This document shows positions 1 through 5,611 of a DNA stretch of 7,132 bases, one piece after another (the stretch's first letter is position 1; each line of letters opens with the position of its first letter). The translations under genes and the position numbers were made by a program. Source of the stretch: Vicinamibacterales bacterium (lineage in GTDB: Bacteria; Acidobacteriota; Vicinamibacteria; Vicinamibacterales; UBA8438); assembly GCA_030745255.1 (NCBI GenBank), contig JASLOY010000011.1, positions 1 to 7,132 of the forward strand, written 5' to 3'. Below the pieces are notes generated by a model. The model was given only the letters and a program-made list of their open reading frames with translations, had not been told where the DNA came from and did not search any database.

Positions 1-35
1 CCTTCAAGAGCATCGTTCTCACAAGATTGAGTGTG

Positions 36-41
36 ATTATA
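36..41 (-). promoter_or_regulatory. Possible -10 box at left edge
   Basis: The minus strand carries a perfect TATAAT here, inside a locally AT-rich stretch of an otherwise GC-rich window. About 22 bases downstream on the same strand an ATG (13 to 11) follows a GAGA that could act as a weak ribosome binding site. The four codons that remain before the edge are open. This may be the promoter and start of another minus-strand gene whose body lies outside the window. No convincing -35 hexamer is seen 16-18 bases upstream, and four codons cannot identify a gene. Confidence 0.3.
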
Positions 42-51
42 TCCGCAAGTA

Positions 52-534
52 TCATGGACGATCCGTCGTCTCGGCGTTCCGTCTCGGCAACTCGGTGCGC
101 GGCGTCCCGCCCGCCCTGGGCAACCGCTTTACAATGGCGCTGTAGTTCAGCAAGATTCGGTTGCCCGCCGTGATCTGCCCCCGCACAAACGTCAGCGAGC
201 GTGCGCGCCGTACCACCTCCGCAGTCGACTCGACAAAATCTCCCACCTCACCGGCTGCCGTGAACTCGCAGTTCAACGACACGGTGACACAGCGCTCATC
301 CGGCAAACCGTGAATGGCCGCCAGGCAGAGTGCGAAATCGGCGAACGTCACGAGCATCCCGCCGTGGATCTGCCCCGATGTATTGGCGTGCGAGGGCTTG
401 GCCTCGAAGGCGAACCGCAACCGACCGTCCTCGTCTACCTTGAAGCACAACGGCCCGACCAGTTCCTCGAACGGATCGATGAACTCGAAGAGCTGGTAGC
501 CCTCTGGAATCTCCGTCGGCTCGGTATCGCTCAC
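52..534 (-). CDS. PaaI-like hotdog-fold thioesterase
   Basis: Predicted 160-residue hotdog-fold protein of the PaaI/YbgC-like thioesterase superfamily, which hydrolyses acyl-CoA or aryl-CoA thioesters in the cytoplasm. The signature is seen directly: His49-Ala-Asn51, then HGGM at residues 57-60 followed by FAD (Asp66) on the central helix, then the alternating strands of a single hotdog domain (ESTAEVVRRARSLTFVRGQI). Family members act as dimers or tetramers; the acyl substrate cannot be read from sequence. I chose the GTG at 534 because GGAGG sits 8 bases upstream and the family-like sequence begins soon after. GTG codons at 549 and 570 are in-frame alternatives but lie inside the upstream gene. 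The stop of the HAD phosphatase is only 4 bases away, so the two are probably co-transcribed. The Arg/Pro-rich tail from about residue 138 is not part of the fold. Confidence 0.87.
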   Translation of the reverse strand: MSDTEPTEIPEGYQLFEFIDPFEELVGPLCFKVDEDGRLRFAFEAKPSHANTSGQIHGGMLVTFADFALCLAAIHGLPDERCVTVSLNCEFTAAGEVGDFVESTAEVVRRARSLTFVRGQITAGNRILLNYSAIVKRLPRAGGTPRTELPRRNAETTDRP

Positions 535-538
535 GCCG

Positions 539-1210
539 TCATCCTCCACCCGCTTCGCCCGGCAGCACACACTCGAGTTCGAGAACCTGCTCGGGATACT
601 CGAGCCAGTGGTTTGGGGCGTGCGGCTCGAGCGTCTCCCGGCTGAACGGTCCCCAGAGGGCCGACGCCGTCGACACCCCTGCCGCCTTCCCCGCCTGGCA
701 GTCGTAGGGCGAGTCGCCGATGAAGACAGTCACGTCGGCAGACGCGTCGAGTCGCCTCACGGCCTCCAGCACCGGGGCGGGCCGTGGCTTGTGCTCCGTC
801 ACGTCGTCCGACGTCACCACCACCTCGAAGAACCGATCGAGCTCGCAATGCCGCAACCCATGCTGTGTCCCCGCCCGGTTCTTGCTGGTCACGATGCCCA
901 GCTTCACCCCCCGTTCGGTCAATCCACTGACCATCTCCTGGACACCGGGATAGGGCTTCACGAGCCGATCGTGGTGCTCGCGGTTGTGGGCCCGGTAGGT
1001 GGCGGCCATGTCGGCAACCTGGCTCGGTTCGCCCGCAAAGCGGGCCAGCTGGGGCCGCAACGGTATACCGAACCCGGCCCGCCATTCCGCATCCGGCGGA
1101 ACCCGTCCGAGGTGGGTGCGCATCGTGTGCCGAAACGACGACATGATCAGCGAGATCGAATCAATCAGCGTTCCGTCCAGGTCGAAGAGCACGGTGGCAT
1201 AAGCGGGCAT
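539..1210 (-). CDS. HAD-superfamily hydrolase, PpaX/phosphoglycolate phosphatase-like
   Basis: Predicted 223-residue soluble phosphatase of haloacid dehalogenase subfamily IA. All HAD motifs are visible: motif I FDLDGTL with nucleophile Asp10 and acid/base Asp12; motif II Thr/Ser in VTSKN near residue 108; motif III Lys141 in EHKPRP; motif IV GDSPYD with Asp166 and Asp170, which hold Mg2+. The helical cap lies between about residues 17 and 85. The layout (SSFRHT after motif I, HHDRLV in the cap, VVVTSDDV before the Lys) resembles the pyrophosphatase PpaX and phosphoglycolate phosphatase Gph, so the substrate is probably a small phosphoester or pyrophosphate; which one is not decidable. I chose the ATG at 1210, which places motif I near the N terminus as usual. 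The frame stays open to a GTG at 1279, but that adds 23 residues unlike the family. There is no good Shine-Dalgarno. It is first gene of a likely pair with the thioesterase. Confidence 0.9.
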   Translation of the reverse strand: MPAYATVLFDLDGTLIDSISLIMSSFRHTMRTHLGRVPPDAEWRAGFGIPLRPQLARFAGEPSQVADMAATYRAHNREHHDRLVKPYPGVQEMVSGLTERGVKLGIVTSKNRAGTQHGLRHCELDRFFEVVVTSDDVTEHKPRPAPVLEAVRRLDASADVTVFIGDSPYDCQAGKAAGVSTASALWGPFSRETLEPHAPNHWLEYPEQVLELECVLPGEAGGG

Positions 1211-1222
1211 ACGTGTTGGCGG

Positions 1223-1228
1223 ATTATA
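1223..1228 (-). promoter_or_regulatory. Possible -10 box for the HAD phosphatase
   Basis: A perfect TATAAT on the minus strand ends 12 bases before the chosen ATG of the HAD gene. A transcript starting about 7 bases after it would have a leader of only about 6 bases, which would fit the missing Shine-Dalgarno. No TTGACA-like -35 hexamer is seen at 16-18 base spacing. The exact consensus in a GC-rich region makes it better than chance, but it remains a motif match only. Confidence 0.4.
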
Positions 1229-1310
1229 CCCTTCCGCTTTCGGCCTGGCGGCGCCGACGACGACACGCTCGTACTGCAACCGCGACCCCAGCTCCCCCGG
1301 GCCGCTCTGA

Positions 1311-1324
1311 GGCTACGGGCTACG
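1311..1324. repeat. Tandem pair of GGCTACG 7-mers
   Basis: Two perfect head-to-tail copies of GGCTACG. Just beyond, CCAGGCG occurs twice (1329-1335 and 1339-1345). These short repeats lie in the gene-free stretch upstream of the HAD gene, next to the hairpin array. They have no assigned function and may be the worn edge of a dispersed repeat. Confidence 0.5.
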
Positions 1325-1340
1325 GACTCCAGGCGAACCA

Positions 1341-1402
1341 GGCGCTACGCGCCCGAAGGCTGAACATAGAAGCCTGCCGGCTGTCGTCCTCCAACAGCCG
1401 GC
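1341..1402. repeat. Array of three adjacent inverted repeats
   Basis: Three stem-loops follow each other almost without gaps. GGCGC/GCGCC with a 3-base loop spans 1341-1353. AGGCT/AGCCT with a 9-base loop spans 1357-1375. The strongest is a perfect 9-bp stem GCCGGCTGT/ACAGCCGGC with a 9-base loop at 1376-1402. They lie downstream of the Omp85-like gene on its transcribed strand and could fold in the 3' end of that mRNA. No run of T follows the strong stem on either strand, so a classical intrinsic terminator is not supported. A REP-like repetitive element or an RNA-stabilising structure is an alternative. Confidence 0.5.
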
Positions 1403-1579
1403 TAGCAGCCCGTGGTGAAAGACCCGCTGCATTCGACAGGCGCTGCAATCCGTCTGACGGCGTTACTTCTCGGTCAACTACTGCCGGTATTTTCCCTCGT
1501 CGTGCCTTGTTCTGGCCGTCCGCTGCATTGCCACGCCAGTGTCTCGGTGCGACGCGCGACTTTCACCTCGGACTGCTAG
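1402..1579. mobile_element. MITE-like element with 20-bp terminal inverted repeats
   Basis: The left end reads CTAGCAGCCCGTGGTGAAAG (1402-1421). The right end (1560-1579), read on the other strand, is CTAGCAGTCCGAGGTGAAAG, matching at 18 of 20 positions. The enclosed 138 bases contain no plausible gene, so this would be a non-autonomous MITE or the fused ends of a decayed insertion sequence. Both tips carry CTAG. Some IS5-family elements duplicate TA or CTAG-like targets, so CTAG may be a target duplication rather than part of the repeat; no transposase is here to settle the family. Inside are a direct repeat CCGCTGCATT (1424-1433 and 1520-1529) and a small palindrome CCGTC-T-GACGG (1450-1460). 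The right tip overlaps the last four bases of the Omp85-like gene. Confidence 0.6.
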
Positions 1580-2844
1580 AAACTCACGTTCGTGCCAAAA
1601 TGGACGCGGGCGCTGCCGCGGAGGTCGTGGCCCACGTCGAGCTGCAGACTGAGGAACGCCGCGCTCAGAAATACCCCGGCCCCCAGACCCTGGCTGAACC
1701 GGGTCTTGCGCAGGCGCTCGCCCACGTCCCAGACGGCGCCGGTGTCGAAGAACAGCCGCACACCCGCATTGCCGAAGCTCATCGGCGAGCTCAACGGTAA
1801 CCGTAGCTCTGCCGACGCCATGGCCAGCCGGTCGCCGGCCCGAGCGCCGACCCGATGTCCGCGCACCGAGTCGCCGCCGCCGAGCAGCGGCAGGGCATAG
1901 ACCGGCACCGCCGCGCTCGCACCCTGATACAGCGCGCGGAGCGCCAGCACCGACTGTCCGAACAGGCCGATGAACCCGCGCGCATCGAGCTGGGGTTGAG
2001 CAATGGTGCGTGTTCCGCTCGCCGGATCGAGCCACTGCCAGCCTGCCCGGGCATAGACGGCGTTTCGGGGAAACCCGGCGCTCCGGCGCGTATCCAGCTC
2101 GAGCGCCAGCTGATAGGTCGCGAGGCGGTCATCGACCTGACCGAACCGGACGTCGCTCCAGCCGGCCTCCGCCGTCACCTGCAGCCCGTCAACGAGGGCT
2201 CGGTCTGCCCCTACCCAAAGCTCGGTGCGTCGTTCGTCGACGAGATAATGATTGTGCTCGGAGCGCCACGCGGACGCCCCGCCACGGACCGCGTGGACCG
2301 CGCCGTCGTCTATCCGCTTCTCGAGCTCGAGCGCCGCCTGACGCGTGCCGCCGAGCGTCAGCGGCACCGACACGATGCCGCCCTCACCCAGCAGCTCGAC
2401 CAGGCTGAAGCGAGCGCCGTAGGTCCACCCGTTGCCTTCGGTGTAGTCGACAATCGGCATGAAGAGCGTTTGCCGCGCCGCGGTGATCAACACGCGGGTA
2501 ACGGGATTGCCGGCGTCGGGCGACGTGCGCTCGCGCACCACCAGAATCAGCGCCACCTCGTCGCTTCGGCTCAGCGACGTGTATCGCTTGCGCACCTCCA
2601 CGTCCTCGAACCGGTTACTGGCCTGCAGCCGCGAGACAATCGCGTCGAGTGTCTCTGGCCCGATCCGATCACCCACCGCCACCCCGGCGAGCCGGACCAC
2701 GTCTGCGTCGGGGATCGAATAGTTCCCGTGGATGCGTAGCTGGGTCACCACCTCGAACGAAGCCGAAGCGACCGACTGGGCGGCTGACGAGGACGCGAAC
2801 AGCAGAATCAGCGCAACGGCACCCGCCGCGGGGCGCCCGGTCAC
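1576..2844 (-). CDS. Short Omp85/BamA-TamA family outer-membrane protein, single POTRA
   Basis: Predicted 422-residue outer-membrane protein. A signal peptide spans about residues 1-23 (hydrophobic AVALILLFASSSAAQ). One POTRA domain follows at about 31-107 (LRIHGNYSIPDADVVRLAGV, then SNRFEDVEVRKRY), and then an Omp85/D15 barrel from about 115 to the end. The Omp85 hallmark loop is visible as GGGDSVRGH with VRG at 327-329, and the chain ends in aromatic-alternating strands with terminal Phe422, the usual barrel-assembly signal. BamA has five POTRAs and about 800 residues and TamA three and about 580, so this is a short family branch; insertion or secretion of other proteins is the family role, the client is unknown. 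I chose the GTG at 2844: GGAG lies 7 bases upstream, the signal peptide follows directly, and it overlaps the preceding stop as GTGA. The frame is open further upstream to 3045, but that extension is Arg-rich shadow sequence. Its TAG stop lies in the terminal repeat of the neighbouring element. Confidence 0.85.
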   Translation of the reverse strand: MTGRPAAGAVALILLFASSSAAQSVASASFEVVTQLRIHGNYSIPDADVVRLAGVAVGDRIGPETLDAIVSRLQASNRFEDVEVRKRYTSLSRSDEVALILVVRERTSPDAGNPVTRVLITAARQTLFMPIVDYTEGNGWTYGARFSLVELLGEGGIVSVPLTLGGTRQAALELEKRIDDGAVHAVRGGASAWRSEHNHYLVDERRTELWVGADRALVDGLQVTAEAGWSDVRFGQVDDRLATYQLALELDTRRSAGFPRNAVYARAGWQWLDPASGTRTIAQPQLDARGFIGLFGQSVLALRALYQGASAAVPVYALPLLGGGDSVRGHRVGARAGDRLAMASAELRLPLSSPMSFGNAGVRLFFDTGAVWDVGERLRKTRFSQGLGAGVFLSAAFLSLQLDVGHDLRGSARVHFGTNVSF

Positions 2845-4364
2845 CGCGGGACTCCGACGTCGACGAGTCGGCCGCCGGTCATGGCCTCGCGGTAGTCGGA
2901 GAACTCGCGCGTGAACGCGACGTCGAAGTCGCCGAGGGCCGTCGTGACGTGCCCCGAGGCCGTCATCCGGAGGGGGAGCCAGACGTCGCCAATCGGCTGC
3001 CCCATCTCCATCGACGTCTCGAGATCCCCGACCCGCACCAGCCATCGCCCAGGGAGGAAGTCGAGTCCGATGTTGTTGAATGTGTATTTCGCGACCTGAT
3101 GCACCTCGGGGTCGATCCAGAGTGTGACAAGCGTGGTCTTGTTGAAGCCCCGCTCTATCCGCGCGTTCCGGTCCGAATCCCCCGTGTCCGGTCCATCGTC
3201 GAAGAGGTCCGTCGGGTAGTACTCGATCTTCACGACCTCGCGACCGGCCAGCGTCTCGCGGCCCACGAAGTAGTAGTTGCCCGGCTCGAACGAGAACTCC
3301 ATGAAGTAGGACTCGGAAATGAACCGGGGCTCCAGTCGGGCCGCATCCAGCAGGACGCCGTCGTCGGGATCGCCCGTCTCGCCCTCCGTGCCGGTGCCGG
3401 CGACGAGCCGGCTCCGGAGCTCGTCGAGTGTGCTGGCCATGTCGTCCCGCCCCAGCGCTTCGACGTATCGGGCCGCCCGATCGAAGTAGGGCGCCACATC
3501 GCGCGCGTCGAGCTCGAACTGCGCTCCGAGCTCGGCCAGCTCGACAAGCTGCGCCAGCTCATCCGTGGTGGCCAGCTCAATCCGCTCGACTAGGTTCGCG
3601 AGCGGACGCCGGAGCGCGCGCCCGACCTCGGTCGCCGTCAGCCGATCTGTTTCGAGCATGACGAACAGGTCACGCGTCCGGGCCACGGCGGACCCGAAAC
3701 CCACTCGGTCGACTCCGCCCAGATCGTCGAGGATGGCGCCGGTGTTGAGCGTGATCGCCGCGTTGTCGTCGCCGATCAGGTCCGCGTCGGCGGAAATCCG
3801 ATCTCGCAGCGGCCCGCTTATCGTTCCACCCCACGACCGTTCGATCGCGATCGCGACGTTGTCCTCCGTGTCCCGTCGGCTCACGGTCCGGCGCCTGGTG
3901 TCGCGACGCCCCAGTCGTCGCCGCTCCTGTCGCAGCCAGTCTTCCTCGTACTCCCGACGCGTCGGCTCGTCGAGCTCGACCCCGTCGAACCGTACCGGGC
4001 TACGCACCACCACGTCGTCCCGGACATACCACTCGTATTCCCGCCGGAATCCGGACAGCGGAATCCCGAGCGGCGCCTCGAACGTGAAGGTCTCGGTTTC
4101 GCGCAGGATGAAGTCGCCGAGCCGTCGCCATGAGGCGCCTCGATTGTCGAGCACCCGCTCCATGAACAGGTCGATCTCGGTGCTGTCCTGTATCGGACGA
4201 GCCTGGATCGACACGGCGGGCTCCGCGGTGGACTGGGCGTGTGTGGAGGGAGGGGCGACCGCCAGCAACGCCACCCACGCGCAGGAGCGTGCCAAGAGGC
4301 GTCGTGAACGGCGCCGACTGGAAAATGTCATCATGCAGCATCCCGGGCGGGCAGGCTCTCTCAT
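2841..4364 (-). CDS. Secreted protein with LolA/RseB-like halves, partner of the Omp85-like protein
   Basis: Predicted exported protein of about 507 residues, not assigned to a named family. An Arg-rich n-region and hydrophobic AWVALLAVAP lead to a likely signal peptidase I site after THA (residue 43). SRRLLA only loosely resembles a Tat motif. Residues about 85-145 (RETETFTFEAPL, REYEWYVRDDVVVRSPVRFDG) and about 350-495 (YYFVGRETLAGREVVKIEYYP, LVTLWIDPEVHQVAKYTF, DVWLPLRMTASG) resemble secreted acidobacterial proteins with a LolA/RseB-like sheet fold; this is by eye. Between them lie an Arg-rich stretch (145-164) and a long acidic helical segment with LVELAELGAQFELDARD. I chose the ATG at 4364 because GGGGAG lies 10 bases upstream. 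ATGs at 4334 and 4331 give a more normal signal peptide length but lack a good ribosome site; the frame stays open to 4664 over non-homologous sequence. The stop overlaps the Omp85-like start (GTGA), which suggests a shared envelope function. Confidence 0.78.
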   Translation of the reverse strand: MREPARPGCCMMTFSSRRRSRRLLARSCAWVALLAVAPPSTHAQSTAEPAVSIQARPIQDSTEIDLFMERVLDNRGASWRRLGDFILRETETFTFEAPLGIPLSGFRREYEWYVRDDVVVRSPVRFDGVELDEPTRREYEEDWLRQERRRLGRRDTRRRTVSRRDTEDNVAIAIERSWGGTISGPLRDRISADADLIGDDNAAITLNTGAILDDLGGVDRVGFGSAVARTRDLFVMLETDRLTATEVGRALRRPLANLVERIELATTDELAQLVELAELGAQFELDARDVAPYFDRAARYVEALGRDDMASTLDELRSRLVAGTGTEGETGDPDDGVLLDAARLEPRFISESYFMEFSFEPGNYYFVGRETLAGREVVKIEYYPTDLFDDGPDTGDSDRNARIERGFNKTTLVTLWIDPEVHQVAKYTFNNIGLDFLPGRWLVRVGDLETSMEMGQPIGDVWLPLRMTASGHVTTALGDFDVAFTREFSDYREAMTGGRLVDVGVPR

Positions 4365-4495
4365 CTTACCGCCGCTCCCCGGTAGAATGGGACCGACACC
4401 CAGCGCGGCACCGCAAAGACCCGTGGCTTGAGCCGAACGTCCGATCGCCTGACTAGACGACCACTCCATTCTGGAAGTTCCGCCTGAGACACGCA
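4365..4495. promoter_or_regulatory. Divergent intergenic region
   Basis: These 131 bases separate the leftward envelope pair from the rightward desulfurase pair, so promoters for both should lie here. On the plus strand TAGAAT (4383-4388) resembles a -10 box. On the minus strand CAGAAT (4473 to 4468) occupies the mirror position, because AGAATGG (4384-4390) and CCATTCT (4466-4472) form a 7-bp inverted repeat. Neither has a recognisable -35 hexamer at 16-18 bases. The ribosome site GGGGAG of the leftward gene is at 4375-4380. Confidence 0.4.
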
Positions 4496-4498
4496 TTG

Positions 4499-5611
4499 GT
4501 GCGCATCTACCTCGATTACAACGCCAGCACGCCGATCGCGCCCGAAGTGGGCGCGGCGATGCGGCCGTACCTGGACCAACATTTCGGTAACCCCTCGAGC
4601 GCACACTGGGCCGGCCAGCCCGCCCGAGACGCGGTCGAAGCGGCGCGCAGCGAGGTCGCCTCACTGCTGGGGTGCGCCACCGACGAGGTGCTGTTCACGA
4701 GTGGCGGCAGCGAGGCCAACAATCATGTCATCAAAGGGGTGGTGCTCGGCGACGCGCCCCCAGCGCCACACCTCATCACCACAGCAGTGGAACACCCGGC
4801 CGTAATCGAACCATGCCGCTTTGTCGAGCGATTCGGGGCGCGTGTCACCACGGTGCCGGTCGACCGCCACGGGCTCGTCGACCCGGAGGACATCCGCCGT
4901 GCGATAACGCCCGAGACCGTGCTCATCAGCGTCATGCACGCCAACAACGAGGTGGGCACCATCCAGCCGATCGCAGCGATCGCCAGGATCGCGCGCGAGC
5001 ACGGCGTGCTGTGTCATACCGACGCGGCACAATCGGTCGCCAAGATTGCGACTCGCGTCGACGATCTCGGGGTCGATCTCCTCAGCCTCGCGGGACACAA
5101 ACTGTATGCACCAAAAGGAATCGGCGCGCTGTATGTTCGTCGCGGCGTCACCTTGACGCCGCTCATTCACGGCGGCGGCCACGAGCGCGGCCAGCGTGCC
5201 GGCACCGAGAGTGCGCTGCTGGCGGCCGGGCTGGGCGCAGCCTGCCGACTGGCCGAATCGGCCCCGTGCGGCGACCGGCTGCTGACGCTGCGGGAACAGT
5301 TCTGGACCGCGTTGCGTGACACGTTTGGTGACCGCGTCGTGCTGAACGGGCACATGACCAGGCGACTGCCCAACACGCTGAGCGTCGCGTTCCGCGGACG
5401 ATTCGGTGACGAGATCCTCGCCCGGCTGGACGGCGTCGCCGCCTCCACCGGTTCGGCCTGTCACACCGGTGACCGCACGATGTCGCCGGTGCTGGCCGCC
5501 ATGGGCGTTCCATCAGACATCGGCTTCGGCACCATCCGCTTCAGCCTCGGACGCACGACCACCGAGGCGGAGATCGACCACGTGGCTGGCCAGCTCGAGA
5601 CATGTGTATGA
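4499..5611 (+). CDS. Cysteine desulfurase (NifS/IscS family), selenocysteine-lyase-like
   Basis: Predicted 370-residue PLP-dependent class V aminotransferase-fold enzyme. It removes sulfur from L-cysteine as an enzyme-bound persulfide for Fe-S clusters, thiolated tRNA or cofactors. Visible motifs in order: N-terminal IYLDYNAST; FTSGGSEANN; HANNEVG; HTDAAQ, whose Asp and Gln contact PLP; GHKLYAPKG with Schiff-base Lys201; RAGTES, where most relatives have Asn instead of Ser; and catalytic Cys321 in STGSACHTGD. The end of the protein (GSACH, then SPVL, GVPSD, IRFSLGRTTTEAE) resembles animal selenocysteine lyase more than classical IscS, so selenocysteine could be a substrate, but no selenium gene is nearby. 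Length is normal. I chose the GTG at 4499; a TTG directly before it (4496) is equally possible, and no strong Shine-Dalgarno decides. The stop overlaps the next ATG. No IscU, IscR or tRNA-thiolation gene is in the window. Confidence 0.93.
   Translation: MRIYLDYNASTPIAPEVGAAMRPYLDQHFGNPSSAHWAGQPARDAVEAARSEVASLLGCATDEVLFTSGGSEANNHVIKGVVLGDAPPAPHLITTAVEHPAVIEPCRFVERFGARVTTVPVDRHGLVDPEDIRRAITPETVLISVMHANNEVGTIQPIAAIARIAREHGVLCHTDAAQSVAKIATRVDDLGVDLLSLAGHKLYAPKGIGALYVRRGVTLTPLIHGGGHERGQRAGTESALLAAGLGAACRLAESAPCGDRLLTLREQFWTALRDTFGDRVVLNGHMTRRLPNTLSVAFRGRFGDEILARLDGVAASTGSACHTGDRTMSPVLAAMGVPSDIGFGTIRFSLGRTTTEAEIDHVAGQLETCV

Noticed and set aside
1..13. Start of another minus-strand gene (ATG at 13 to 11)
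   Set aside because: Only four codons are in the window. It is mentioned with the -10 motif but not called as a gene.
1376..1402. Rho-independent terminator of the Omp85-like gene
   Set aside because: The stem is strong, but neither strand has a T-run after it, and it lies about 175 bases beyond the stop. Kept as a repeat only.
1213..1575. tRNA, small RNA gene or CRISPR array in the gene-free stretch
   Set aside because: There is no cloverleaf pattern and no regularly spaced repeats of 25-40 bases. The only repeats are the short tandem, the hairpins and the terminal inverted repeats.
1855..2739. Long plus-strand open frame of 294 codons opposite the Omp85-like gene
   Set aside because: Arg/His-rich shadow of a GC-rich gene. 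It shows no recognisable motif, while the minus strand has a full signal peptide, POTRA, VRG motif and terminal Phe.
2845..3045. N-terminal extension of the Omp85-like protein
   Set aside because: The extra 67 residues are Arg/Asp/Gly-rich shadow of the upstream gene, and a signal peptide with a Shine-Dalgarno begins exactly at the GTG at 2844.
3565..4431. Plus-strand open frame of 288 codons opposite the secreted protein
   Set aside because: Its composition is Ser/Arg repeats typical of antisense to Glu/Arg-rich coding sequence, and it would run into the divergent promoter region.
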